From positions 1 to 64,000 of the forward strand of contig CAJOEZ010000017.1 in the NCBI GenBank assembly GCA_905233685.1: a stretch of DNA of 64,000 nucleotides, read 5' to 3'. Under the pieces are notes generated by a model that was given only the letters and a program-made list of their open reading frames with translations, was not told the DNA's origin and ran no database searches. Source of the DNA: an uncultured Bacteroidales bacterium (lineage in GTDB: Bacteria > Bacteroidota > Bacteroidia > Bacteroidales > F082). The position numbers and the translations under genes are program-made. Of this stretch, positions 7,582-16,281 are shown piece after piece (positions within the stretch are counted from its first letter, which is position 1; the number at the start of each line of letters is the position of its first letter).

Positions 7582-9501
7582 ATGAAAAAGTTATTTACTT
7601 TAGCATTGGCCTTGTCGGTAGCCGTTGGCGGCTTCGCACAAGTGAAAAGCATGTCCTCAAAAGACGTGAAATCCGCCCAAAAGTATGTGGCACCCAGACT
7701 GGAAGCCAGTTTTGAAAACGTTCAAAGTCAACCCAACATGACCCGCACCGACGGCGAGTTGGACTACACGACCTACGACTGGCAATCCAACGCCGGTGCC
7801 ATTAACCGCACCATCGTTTGGCCCGACGGTAAAGTGAACTTCGCCTACACCATGGCCACCGACGGCAGCTTCAGCGACCGTGGTACCGGTATCGGCACCT
7901 ACGACTACAACACCGACGAGTGGATTTCGCTCAACGGACGTATCGAGAACGAGAAAACCGGTTTCGGTTCCATCGCCCGCTACAAGGAAAACGGCATCGT
8001 CATTGCCGCCCACACTTCAACCGAGTGCTGCGTCTACATCCTTGAAAACAGAGACGACCTGGCCAGTATGCAAGGCTCACTGCCTCGCGCTCTGACCCTG
8101 CCCGCCACCATCGACCCCACATGGCCTGTGGTGATGACCTCCGGTGCTAACCGCGAAATCATCCATGTGCTGGCTACTGGCTACAGCGACAGCAAGATTT
8201 ACTACTATCGCTCGAACGACGGCCAAACCTGGGATAAGGTTGATGTCACCCTCCCCTTCTTCACTGACGAATACGGCAGCGACTGGGGCAGCAACATCGC
8301 CTACTGGATGGAAACTACCGAAGACAACTGCCTCGCTTATGTCGTGAACAACGCCTGGAGCGACTGCATGGTGTGCTACAGCTATGATGATGGCGAAACC
8401 TGGGAGAGAAAGGTGTGCTGGCACCACCCAGGTATCAACACGACCTACGACGACAGCCGTGTGGCTTTCTTGTATCCTCGTTGGACTTCTGCCCAATGGG
8501 GCGTGGGCGGAGCGTTGAACCTCGTCTATGAATTCAACGGCACGACGGGTGAGCCTGGTTCGGGCAGCTACTATCCTGGCATCGGCGGTGTCGCTTTCTG
8601 GAGCGAAGACATGCCTTATAATGGCACTACCCCGCCCGCATATGGTGTTGACCCCAGCAACCCCATGCCTCCTACTCCTGGACAACCCTTCATCATGGAC
8701 TCTTCTTATGTAATGTATGACATTTATGAAAGCTGGTTCATGTTCGAAAATCCGTCTCACGATGTTTGGCCTGAATACATCGGTTATGTTCCTGCTTTGG
8801 ACGAAGAGGGTAATCCCGAGCCTCCTTTCTTTGACCAAATCTCTGGTTTTGAAATCAGCGACATGAGCAACCACGGTTCCTACAATAGCGGTTCCGCTGG
8901 TATGCCTGTCCTCTGCATTCTTCCCGATAGCGAAGGCTGGGACATGGTTGCCGTTTGGTCTGCTATGGATGAACACACCGTCGATGGTAATGGCCTAAAC
9001 TACTACAAGCTCTTTTCCGCCTATTCTGGTGACGGTGGCAGAACTTGGTCAACCATGAGACACCTCACCAACGACTTCATGTTCCAATATTCGGAATGTG
9101 TCTATACCCAGGCCACCGTTATCGGCACCACGCTCATCATCGCCTCTCAGGTGGACGGTGAGACCGGCACATTTGTCCAGGGCGACGATGCTGACGCTTA
9201 CGACAACTACTACCAAGGCTTCACCTTCGAACTGACTGATTTGTACCCCGAAATGGGCGTCGGCATTGAAGAGCACAACGGCCGCAACACGCACATGACC
9301 CTCTATCCCAATCCTGCTGTTGACCAACTCAACGTCACCCTCAGCCAGAATGCTGAAATCGTGGTCTACAACATGATGGGCCAAGTCATTCGTACCCTTG
9401 AAGGCCATGCTGGTGCCAACAGCATCGACCTCAGCGGCCTGAACAGCGGCGTGTACTTCATCAGCGCTGGTTCTGACACTCAGAAGTTCATTGTGAAGTA
9501 A
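7582..9501 (+). CDS. Secreted Asp-box protein with T9SS sorting domain, copy 2
   Basis: Signal peptide MKKLFTLALALSVAVGGFAQ. Asp-boxes are at about residues 210 (SNDGQTWD), 267 (SYDDGETWE) and 482 (SGDGGRTWS). The central region is rich in aromatic and Gly-Pro segments shared with copy 3 (YLYPRWTSAQWG; NPMPPTPGQPFIMDS). The T9SS domain runs from LYPNPAVDQLNV to QKFIVK. This copy and copy 3 are clearly sister paralogues over the whole length, and their sorting domains are nearly identical at the DNA level, while copy 1 is more distant. Probable surface or extracellular propeller; the function cannot be named. Confidence 0.85.
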   Translation: MKKLFTLALALSVAVGGFAQVKSMSSKDVKSAQKYVAPRLEASFENVQSQPNMTRTDGELDYTTYDWQSNAGAINRTIVWPDGKVNFAYTMATDGSFSDRGTGIGTYDYNTDEWISLNGRIENEKTGFGSIARYKENGIVIAAHTSTECCVYILENRDDLASMQGSLPRALTLPATIDPTWPVVMTSGANREIIHVLATGYSDSKIYYYRSNDGQTWDKVDVTLPFFTDEYGSDWGSNIAYWMETTEDNCLAYVVNNAWSDCMVCYSYDDGETWERKVCWHHPGINTTYDDSRVAFLYPRWTSAQWGVGGALNLVYEFNGTTGEPGSGSYYPGIGGVAFWSEDMPYNGTTPPAYGVDPSNPMPPTPGQPFIMDSSYVMYDIYESWFMFENPSHDVWPEYIGYVPALDEEGNPEPPFFDQISGFEISDMSNHGSYNSGSAGMPVLCILPDSEGWDMVAVWSAMDEHTVDGNGLNYYKLFSAYSGDGGRTWSTMRHLTNDFMFQYSECVYTQATVIGTTLIIASQVDGETGTFVQGDDADAYDNYYQGFTFELTDLYPEMGVGIEEHNGRNTHMTLYPNPAVDQLNVTLSQNAEIVVYNMMGQVIRTLEGHAGANSIDLSGLNSGVYFISAGSDTQKFIVK

Positions 9502-9523
9502 GTTATTCACCTTGTGACTATGC

Positions 9524-9551
9524 AAAAAGGAGGCTTCGGCCTCCTTTTTTT
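9524..9551 (+). terminator. Rho-independent terminator of Asp-box copy 2
   Basis: AAAAAGGAGGC TTCG GCCTCC plus a T run; UUCG tetraloop. Confidence 0.9.
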
Positions 9552-9583
9552 GTAATAAACCATACCATTAAAGGAAAAAACCT

Positions 9584-9591
9584 TATCTTTG
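9584..9591 (+). promoter_or_regulatory. -7 element (TATCTTTG) of Asp-box copy 3
   Basis: TATCTTTG lies 54 nt before the start at 9645, as in copy 2. Confidence 0.65.
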
Positions 9592-9644
9592 CGAGCAAAT
9601 ACAAGACACACCAAACACATTATTATTAATTAAAACCATTCAAA

Positions 9645-11591
9645 ATGAAAAAGTTACTTACTTTAGCATTAGCCTTGACGGTAGCCTTTGGCGGCTACGC
9701 GCAAGTGAAGAAGGCGTCAAGCAAGGACGCCATGAAGACCGTTGCCCAAGAGCAAGTGATCACGGGCGAAGAGAACCTTCAAAATGTCGGTAGCCTCCCG
9801 ACCATGACAAGAACTGACGCCGAGTTGGACTACAGCACCTACGACTGGCAAACCAACACGGCTTCCAAGAACTGGACAATGACCTTCCCGGATGGTTGCA
9901 TCGGCTTCGCCTACACCATCGCTACGGACGGCAACTACAGCGACCGTGGTACCGACATCGCCATCTACAACCCCAACACCGACGAGTGGACCACTACGGA
10001 CGGCAAGATTGAGAACAAGAAGACCGGTTTCGGTTGCGCCACCCGCTATGGCGAAAACGGCATTCTGGTGGTTTCGCGTGATGCCAACAGCCTCGACTGC
10101 GGTGTTTACATCATCGAGGACAAGGACAACCTGCCCGCCTCTGGCACTGTTGCCCCCATCAAGGAATGGACCAAGGATGACAGGAACATCCACTTCCCGA
10201 CGGCCATGTGCACGGGTCCCAACCACGACCACATCCACATCCTCTTCACCGCTCTGAACTGGACGAACGAAGACGGCTTGACCAGCCCCTTCTTCTACTT
10301 CCGTTCGATGGACGGTGGCCAAACCTGGGATGAGTTTATGACCATCGACTACCTCGGTCGCGAATATGCTTCCGCCTACGGCTCGGGCCAAGATGCCTAC
10401 TTTATGGAAAACAACGGCGGCGATGAGCTGAACATCGTGGTGAACACCCGTCGTGGCGATGGTGTAGTTCTGACCTCATACGATGAAGGCAACACTTGGG
10501 AAAGAACCGTGTACTATCACCACCCCGGCATTGATGTCGACTTTGGCGATGATGGTCTTGCCTACTTGTATCCCCGCTGGACCTCAGCTTTCTGGGACAA
10601 CAACCGCACTTTGCATGTGGCTTACGAATTTGGCGGCGGCACGGGTGATGCCTCTTCCACGAGCTATTATCCCGGCGTTGGCGGTGTGGCCTATTGGAAC
10701 AGTCAGATGCCTTACAAAGGCGAAGGTGTAGCATACGGCTTCGACCCCACCAACCCGATGCCTCCCGTCGAAGGACAGCCCTTCATCATGGACTCCGCTT
10801 ACATTATGCAAGACATCTATCTCAGCTGGTTTATGTTCGAAGATCCGACACACCCCGTTTGGGATGAATACATCGGATATCTCCCTGCTTTGGATGATAA
10901 TGGCAATCCAGAACCCCCTGTTTATGAAGAAATTACTGGTTTCAACATTGATGACATGACGAAGCACGGCCACTACAACGGTGGTGTTTGCGAAATGCCC
11001 GTGTTGCTCATCACTCCGGCTCAAGACATGCTTGTTGCCGTTTGGATTGCTATGGACGAAAACAACACCGACGGTAGCGATGTCTTCTACATGAAGCTCT
11101 TCACCCGTGCTTCTTACGACAATGGCGCCACTTGGACGCCTATGATCCATCTCACCAATGACTTCATGTTCCAATACTCAGAGTGCGTCTATCCGCAAGC
11201 GGCCATCACCAACAACCAACTTGTGATTGCCTGCCAAATGGACGGTGAGACCGACACCTGGGTTATCGCTAGCGGTGGCGACCACGACGCATACGACAAC
11301 TACTATCAAGGCCTTACCTTCGACTTGATCGACTTGTTCGGCTATGACGACATTGAAGAACATGAGGTGGTGAACAACGCCAAGATGACTATCTATCCCA
11401 ATCCTGCTGTTGACCAACTCAACGTCAGCCTCAGCCAGAACGCTGAAATCACGGTTTACAACCTCATGGGTCAAGTCATCCGTACCCTTGAAGGCCATGT
11501 TGGTGCCAACAGCATCGACCTCAGCGGCCTGAACAGCGGCGTGTACTTCATCAGCGCTGGTTCTGACACTCAGAAGTTCATCGTGAAGTAA
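9645..11591 (+). CDS. Secreted Asp-box protein with T9SS sorting domain, copy 3
   Basis: Signal peptide MKKLLTLALALTVAFGGYAQ. Asp-boxes are at about residues 221 (SMDGGQTWD), 278 (SYDEGNTWE) and 490 (SYDNGATWT), at the same positions as in copy 2. The T9SS domain IYPNPAVDQLNV ... GVYFISAGSDTQKFIVK is almost the same as in copy 2; the last ~80 bp before the stop differ at only one or two bases. This points to recent duplication or gene conversion. No catalytic residues are recognisable. The gene ends in a third GGAGGC terminator that overlaps the end of the convergent pdxA-like gene. Confidence 0.85.
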   Translation: MKKLLTLALALTVAFGGYAQVKKASSKDAMKTVAQEQVITGEENLQNVGSLPTMTRTDAELDYSTYDWQTNTASKNWTMTFPDGCIGFAYTIATDGNYSDRGTDIAIYNPNTDEWTTTDGKIENKKTGFGCATRYGENGILVVSRDANSLDCGVYIIEDKDNLPASGTVAPIKEWTKDDRNIHFPTAMCTGPNHDHIHILFTALNWTNEDGLTSPFFYFRSMDGGQTWDEFMTIDYLGREYASAYGSGQDAYFMENNGGDELNIVVNTRRGDGVVLTSYDEGNTWERTVYYHHPGIDVDFGDDGLAYLYPRWTSAFWDNNRTLHVAYEFGGGTGDASSTSYYPGVGGVAYWNSQMPYKGEGVAYGFDPTNPMPPVEGQPFIMDSAYIMQDIYLSWFMFEDPTHPVWDEYIGYLPALDDNGNPEPPVYEEITGFNIDDMTKHGHYNGGVCEMPVLLITPAQDMLVAVWIAMDENNTDGSDVFYMKLFTRASYDNGATWTPMIHLTNDFMFQYSECVYPQAAITNNQLVIACQMDGETDTWVIASGGDHDAYDNYYQGLTFDLIDLFGYDDIEEHEVVNNAKMTIYPNPAVDQLNVSLSQNAEITVYNLMGQVIRTLEGHVGANSIDLSGLNSGVYFISAGSDTQKFIVK

Positions 11592-11612
11592 GACTACATT
11601 CCCTGAAACATG

Positions 11613-11644
11613 AAAAAAGGAGGCTTGAAAGCCTCCTTTTTTTA
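11613..11644 (+). terminator. Rho-independent terminator of Asp-box copy 3
   Basis: AAAAAAGGAGGCTT GAAA GCCTCC then an eight-T run that runs into the stop of the convergent gene at 11642. Confidence 0.9.
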
Positions 11645-12628
11645 TTGAGCATTGCGGTTAGTGATGATATCCAACACAAGGTAGAATGCCGCTCGAAGCG
11701 CATCAGGCGAGGCCTGGTTGGTATTGGCGATGTCGAACTCAGGCCCTTGAATAGGCGCGGCACACAGCACCGGCAAGCCCGCCCAATAAGATGCACAACC
11801 CTCCGACGAAAGCAGCTTGAACGGCAAGGCGGCCTGCTCCTGATAGAGCGCCAGCACCGCGTCATATTTGCGCCATAAACCGCTGTCGAACATCTTCACG
11901 GAGGGGAAAGGCCCGAAAGCAAAAATGCCCGCTTCACAAGCCGCGGCAACGGCTTCGGCGACCGCCTTATTCTCGGGACTTAGCTCGGAAGAATAGGGGT
12001 CAAGGCCCAGCACGGCGATTTTAGGCGACATCAAATTGAAATCCTTCTTCAAGGCAAGAGCAAACGTCGAAAGACGGTGTGCTATACGTCGGGCTTCGAG
12101 TTGCCCTAAAGCCTCGCGCAAAGGGAGGTCATCGGTCGCAAGACCAATCCGCAGTCGGTCGCTCACAAAAACCCGCATCACATCTGTGCCCTTATGGTAC
12201 GAGAGCAGGTAGTCGATGTTGCTCTTCGCCACGGGGCGACTGGAAGGCGTCATGACCAAGGCATCGATAAAGCCGTCATTCAGGTCGCTGACGGCCTTTT
12301 TCAGCGAGAGCATCGACATCTCAGCAGAAAACGCATTGGGAACGCCTGGATCGATTTTCAGCTCTTGCTCGACGATATTCAGGATATTGAACTTCTGATT
12401 CCACGACTGCCGCGCATCGCGGGTCAGGGAATAGTTGAATTCGTCTATCCCGAAATTCTTCTTGTAATAAGACAGCGCTTTCGACTGCCCATAGAGAATG
12501 GGCGTCATCATGCCCAACATTCTGGAGTCGCTGAAGGCTTTCAGGATGATTTCATAGCTGATGCCGTTGATGTCGCCATGGGTGATGCCGACCCTAGGCA
12601 ATGGGGAAGTAGTAGCGTTTTCTGACAT
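11642..12628 (-). CDS. PdxA-like protein lacking the metal-binding histidines
   Basis: The sequence aligns along its whole length with Bacteroidota PdxA (4-hydroxythreonine-4-phosphate dehydrogenase, pyridoxal phosphate synthesis). It keeps the start ITHGDINGISYEIILKAF (15-32), ALVMTP (123-128), FGPFPSVKMFDSG (238-250) and YDAVLALYQEQ (255-265). The three divalent-metal histidines of the family (H166, H211, H266 in E. coli) fall in GHTE, LNPHAGE and MYHDQ motifs. Here these read KGTD (146-149), LDPYSSE (209-215) and LYQEQ (261-265), so all three are replaced; the SPAHGT motif is also changed to APIQGP. Dehydrogenase activity by the known mechanism is therefore doubtful. The length of 328 is slightly short of ~360. 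It could be a non-catalytic or repurposed paralogue. A -7 element lies 46 nt upstream. Confidence 0.75.
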   Translation of the reverse strand: MSENATTSPLPRVGITHGDINGISYEIILKAFSDSRMLGMMTPILYGQSKALSYYKKNFGIDEFNYSLTRDARQSWNQKFNILNIVEQELKIDPGVPNAFSAEMSMLSLKKAVSDLNDGFIDALVMTPSSRPVAKSNIDYLLSYHKGTDVMRVFVSDRLRIGLATDDLPLREALGQLEARRIAHRLSTFALALKKDFNLMSPKIAVLGLDPYSSELSPENKAVAEAVAAACEAGIFAFGPFPSVKMFDSGLWRKYDAVLALYQEQAALPFKLLSSEGCASYWAGLPVLCAAPIQGPEFDIANTNQASPDALRAAFYLVLDIITNRNAQ

Positions 12629-12673
12629 GGCCTGAAGTTTTTATGCGTTGAGTTTCAACGGGATTTCGGACTT

Positions 12674-12681
12674 CAAAAATA
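12674..12681 (-). promoter_or_regulatory. -7 element of the pdxA-like gene
   Basis: On the minus strand it reads TATTTTTG, 46 nt before the start codon at 12628. Confidence 0.6.
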
Positions 12682-12745
12682 GACATAAAAAACAGAAAAA
12701 CAAAAAAAAACGTAAGTTTTTTGACAAAAAAGGGCATTTTGGGGG

Positions 12746-13984
12746 CTAAAAAAGGCGTTGGGACACCTTTTTCATGATGATTTCAGTGGCTCCGAGCTGT
12801 TTTTGAAGGTAGTTTTTACAAGTCGTTGAGGCTGTGGTGTAAAACGTCTCGTCCTCTATCAGTCGCCTGAAAATGCCATCCAATTCCACAGAACTGCTCA
12901 CACTGAAGGCACCGCCCAAGGCCACCAAGTCGACGGCCTCCTTGAAACTAGTGTATTTCGGTCCATAAACGACCGGACAACCAAAAGTGACCGGCTCCTG
13001 AATGTTGTGGATATTCACTCCGAAGCCGCCGCCAATGTACACGAAACGCGCATACTGATACAATTGCGAAAGAATACCTATCACATTTAGTATCAATACT
13101 TTTGAGCTGCTTTCTAAAGGCAATTCGGAATAGAGCTGCGCCTCAGACACCAAGGCCTTGATTTGCGCGACATGGCTTTCCGAGATGTCGTGCGGGGCAA
13201 GAATGAGGCAATAGTCGTCAGGGAGCTTGGGGAGGAAAGTGGCTATCAGCTTCTCATCGGGCGGCCATGTACTTCCCGCGATGATGCACTTCCTGCCCCC
13301 GATAAAACGCTCGATTTCGGGGAAAGGCTGGGCCTGTTGCGCAATGGCGGCCACACGGTCGAAGCGCGTGTCGCCGCACACGGTCGCGTTGTTATAACCC
13401 ATGCGTTTCAACAAGTTGGCCGTCATGTCGTCCTGAACGAAAAAATGATCCACTGCCGCCAACTGCTTACGGAACCATTTGCCGTAGGGCTTGAGAAAGA
13501 AAGATTTTTCGTTGAGAATCAAAGAGATATAAAACAGCGGAATGCCGTTGAGTTTCAAGGCGCGCATATAGTTGAACCAAAACTCGTACTTGATGAAGAA
13601 AGCCGCCACGATATGATGGCGTTGCAGCCATTGGGCGGAATGGCGCGGCGTGTCGGAGGGAAGATACAGCACCTCATCGGCTAAAGGATAGTTTTTGCGG
13701 ATTTCGTATCCTGACGGCGAAAAGAACGAAAGCAGGATTTTGCATTGGGGAAAATCCCTTTTCAGTGCCTCAATGACGGGTCTCCCCTGCTCGAATTCGC
13801 CTAAGGAAGCCGCATGAAACCAAATCCAGTCGCCATCGTTTTCGGACAGGCCCTTCGACATGCTCATGGACTTTTGGTCTTTGCGACCCTTAACCCACAA
13901 CTTGGCCTTGGGGTTGCCGAACAAGGCCGCTACCCGCACGCCGAAGGAATAAAGACAGATACCTATGGTGTAGAGAATGCGCAT
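12746..13984 (-). CDS. waaA: 3-deoxy-D-manno-octulosonic acid (Kdo) transferase
   Basis: Inner-membrane glycosyltransferase that adds Kdo to lipid A precursor in LPS synthesis. Start chosen at MRILYTIGICLYS, because the 12 residues upstream in the same frame (MPSRAKRGRQSG) derive from a palindromic repeat at 13986-14018. An N-terminal membrane anchor is followed by WIWFHAASLGEFEQGRP (the HAASLGE motif with the catalytic Glu region). C-terminal GT-B motifs are FVYIGGGFGVNIHNIQEPVTFGCPVVYGP. Between GRK and the DWIWFH strand there is a stretch, DQKSMSMSKGLSENDG, that matches the translation of another repeat (see 13851-13871). It follows the outer-membrane protein gene at 14035 with a 50-bp gap. 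Confidence 0.93.
   Translation of the reverse strand: MRILYTIGICLYSFGVRVAALFGNPKAKLWVKGRKDQKSMSMSKGLSENDGDWIWFHAASLGEFEQGRPVIEALKRDFPQCKILLSFFSPSGYEIRKNYPLADEVLYLPSDTPRHSAQWLQRHHIVAAFFIKYEFWFNYMRALKLNGIPLFYISLILNEKSFFLKPYGKWFRKQLAAVDHFFVQDDMTANLLKRMGYNNATVCGDTRFDRVAAIAQQAQPFPEIERFIGGRKCIIAGSTWPPDEKLIATFLPKLPDDYCLILAPHDISESHVAQIKALVSEAQLYSELPLESSSKVLILNVIGILSQLYQYARFVYIGGGFGVNIHNIQEPVTFGCPVVYGPKYTSFKEAVDLVALGGAFSVSSSVELDGIFRRLIEDETFYTTASTTCKNYLQKQLGATEIIMKKVSQRLF
13851..13871. repeat. Degenerate CCCTTCGACAGGCTCAGGGAC repeat inside waaA
   Basis: The 21 bases differ at two positions from the copy at 29821-29841. Read in the waaA frame it encodes SMSMSKG, compared with SLSLSKG in canonical copies. 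It sits in the variable segment just before the HAASLGE motif. Confidence 0.6.
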
Positions 13985-13985
13985 A

Positions 13986-14018
13986 CCAGATTGTCTGCCA
14001 CGCTTCGCTCGCGATGGC
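13986..14018. repeat. Degenerate copy of the GATTGC...CGCTCGCAATGAC repeat
   Basis: AGATTGTCTGCCACGCTTCG then CTCGCGATGG resembles the right arm at 7417-7446 with a three-base insertion. It lies between waaA and the barrel gene. Confidence 0.6.
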
Positions 14019-14034
14019 ATGGGTCTTGGGACGA

Positions 14035-14832
14035 TTAGTTATAATAATAGGTCTCGGGCTGACGCTGATAGGTTGGGATGTTCCAACTGAGGCGGATGCC
14101 ATAATAGAAGTCGTTGTAACGCCTGTTGGGGTCGGTGTAGCCCACCGGAACGCCGTTGAACACACGGAAATCGTAGTCGCGCAGGTCTTTGGTGCGGGCA
14201 TAGGTCACTTCTAAAGAAGCGGATAAATTGGCAAGGCGGCTGTCGCTGAAATAAATATAACCCGCCTCGAAATGGAAGGCCGGGCCGCCGCGCATACGGT
14301 CGTAACCATAAGCATAATCATCAGCAACCTGATAGGGTGTGTTGTACATTTCCTGCTGATAATCAATGCGGATGCGATTAGTTAGATAGCCGACGCCTGC
14401 CTGCACGAAAATGCCGCTGTTGGGGTTGGGCCAAATCGGGAACACCTTACCAACTTCCGCCTGAAAATGCAATCCTCTTTGGTTGATAGAAAACATGGCG
14501 ACACTACCGCCGCCGCCTATGATTTCGCCGTGCTCTGTGGTGATACCCTCGCCGAAAACGTCAATGCGGTCACCTTGCACCTTAGCACCGAAAATGTAGT
14601 TGCCGTTGGCGGTCAGCAGCCAGTTCGACTCGGTCTTGTAAGCGAAACTGCCGCCGATGGTGTTGCTCACGCCATAGGTCTCCTTCTGGTCGAAAGCCGG
14701 AAGATGGAAGGCGTATGTGACTTGGAACATCGCTACCGGGATGGATTCCTTCATGATATTTCGAGGAGTTTGAGCCGCAAGCTGTGCCAAAAATACCAGC
14801 ATCAGTGCAAAGGAAAGTAAGATTTTACGCAT
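14035..14832 (-). CDS. Outer-membrane beta-barrel protein of unknown function
   Basis: Signal peptide MRKILLSFALMLVFLAQLAAQ. The mature 244 residues consist of alternating aromatic-rich strands (GGSFAYKTESNWLLTANGNY; GIFVQAGVGYLTNRIRIDY; AFHFEAGYIYFSD; YYGIRLSWNIP), typical of an 8- to 12-stranded barrel. The end is YYYN, without the usual terminal Phe. It is the first gene of a probable operon with waaA. Its start region is divergent from the M16 protease promoter. No family name can be given with certainty. Confidence 0.75.
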   Translation of the reverse strand: MRKILLSFALMLVFLAQLAAQTPRNIMKESIPVAMFQVTYAFHLPAFDQKETYGVSNTIGGSFAYKTESNWLLTANGNYIFGAKVQGDRIDVFGEGITTEHGEIIGGGGSVAMFSINQRGLHFQAEVGKVFPIWPNPNSGIFVQAGVGYLTNRIRIDYQQEMYNTPYQVADDYAYGYDRMRGGPAFHFEAGYIYFSDSRLANLSASLEVTYARTKDLRDYDFRVFNGVPVGYTDPNRRYNDFYYGIRLSWNIPTYQRQPETYYYN

Positions 14833-14900
14833 AATTAAGGTTTTTCTTCAAACGACGGAAAAGCAATTTTAGTATTTCGGGGGCAAAAATAAGAATTTCG

Positions 14901-14908
14901 TAATTTTG
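14901..14908 (+). promoter_or_regulatory. -7 element (TAATTTTG) of the M16 protease gene
   Basis: TAATTTTG is 35 nt before the GTG start at 14944, in the divergent gap with the barrel gene. Confidence 0.65.
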
Positions 14909-14943
14909 CAGCGAAATTATTTATTCACTTATTCTGTCAACCC

Positions 14944-16179
14944 GTGGAAAACAAATATTACGAAACCACACTAATAAACGGTATCCGACTGATACACAAA
15001 GAGAAAAAAGGCGAAATTGCGCACCTTGTACTGATGGTGGAGACTGGCACCCGTGACGAGCAAGCCCTCGAAAACGGCCTCGCCCACTTCGTAGAACACA
15101 CCATTTTCAAAGGCACTCAAAACCGCAAAGCCTACCATATTTTAAGCTGTTTAGACAACGTGGGCGGCGACCTTAACGCCTTCACCACCAAGGAGGAAAC
15201 TTGCATTCAGGCCACCTTTCTAAAGCAACATTACAAACGCAGCCTCGACCTCTTCGCCGACATTGCTTTCCATTCCACCTTCCCCGAAAACGAGTTGGCC
15301 AAAGAGAAAGAAGTCATCTTGGATGAAATCAACTCCTACTTGGACTCACCGTCAGACGAGATTTACGACCTCTTCGAGGAGATGGTCTTCAAGGGGCATC
15401 CATTGTCGCGTAACATATTGGGAACCACGGACTTGGTAAAAGGCTTCAAAAGACAGGACATCCTCGACTTCATGTCGCACAATTATAGCACCGACCAGAT
15501 GATTTTGGCCTCCATCGGCGACATCAGCTTCAAGGAGTTTGAGCACCTTGCCATGACCTATTTTGGCAGCCAACTGGCACACCTTATTAATAAAAAGCGC
15601 GAGAAATTCAAAGGCTACACACCCGAAAATCGTATCTTGAAACGCAACAACCACCTGAGTCACTGCATCATAGGCGGCATGGCCCCCGAGTTCAGCAGTG
15701 TGCTGCGAATGCCTGTGGTGATGCTCAACAATGTGTTGGGCGGTCCGGCCATGAGTTCTCGTCTTGGGCTGAACATCAGGGAGAAATACGGCTTCGCCTA
15801 CACCATCGAGTCGCAGTACACCGCTTATTCCGATGTCGGCCTCATCAACGTTTACATGGCCGTCGACCCCGATTCATTGGAGAAAGCCATTGGATTGGTT
15901 TACAAAGAATTGGACAAGCTTTGCCAACAAAAACTCGGCACCATGCAACTGCAACACGCCAAGCAACAGCTCATCGGTCAAGTCGCGCTGAGTTACGAAA
16001 GCGGCATGAACGAGCTGCTAAGCGTTACGCGCTCACGCATCATGAACGAACCGATCGAATACATGGACGACATCATACGCAAAGTAGAGGCGGTCACGGC
16101 CGATGACATTTTGGAAGTGGCCAATCGCGTTTTTGACAAGGAAAAACTTAGCCAGATCGTTTTTGAGGGCGACGATTGA
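14944..16179 (+). CDS. M16 family zinc metallopeptidase (processing-peptidase-like)
   Basis: A 411-residue single-unit M16B-type peptidase. The inverted zinc motif HxxEH is at H48-F-V-E51-H52 (AHFVEHTIFKGTQNRKAYHI). The third zinc ligand Glu falls in the KEKEVILDEINSYLDSPSDE helix. The C-terminal half carries the usual R/Y pair region (NIREKYGFAYTIESQYTAYSDVGL). No signal peptide is seen, so it is probably cytoplasmic, like the mitochondrial-type MPP homologues. The start is GTG, with no ATG nearby in frame. Single monocistronic unit with its own -7 element. Confidence 0.92.
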   Translation: MENKYYETTLINGIRLIHKEKKGEIAHLVLMVETGTRDEQALENGLAHFVEHTIFKGTQNRKAYHILSCLDNVGGDLNAFTTKEETCIQATFLKQHYKRSLDLFADIAFHSTFPENELAKEKEVILDEINSYLDSPSDEIYDLFEEMVFKGHPLSRNILGTTDLVKGFKRQDILDFMSHNYSTDQMILASIGDISFKEFEHLAMTYFGSQLAHLINKKREKFKGYTPENRILKRNNHLSHCIIGGMAPEFSSVLRMPVVMLNNVLGGPAMSSRLGLNIREKYGFAYTIESQYTAYSDVGLINVYMAVDPDSLEKAIGLVYKELDKLCQQKLGTMQLQHAKQQLIGQVALSYESGMNELLSVTRSRIMNEPIEYMDDIIRKVEAVTADDILEVANRVFDKEKLSQIVFEGDD

Positions 16180-16202
16180 AAAAAATTCTAATTTGTGTAA
16201 TG

Positions 16203-16237
16203 GCACCGTGAAACTTTGTATTATTGCACCGTGAAAC
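16203..16237 (+). promoter_or_regulatory. 12-bp direct repeat upstream of a T9SS cargo gene
   Basis: GCACCGTGAAAC occurs at 16203-16214 and again at 16226-16237, a centre-to-centre distance of 23 bp, about two helical turns. It lies 45-79 nt before the start at 16282. A paired binding site for a dimeric regulator is an inference. Confidence 0.4.
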
Positions 16238-16281
16238 AAAAACACAGATTAACAATCGTATTACTTCAAATACACAACACC

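Noticed and set aside
5278-11591. Calling the three Asp-box proteins sialidases
   Set aside because: Asp-boxes occur in many propellers; no FRIP motif or arginine triad could be found.
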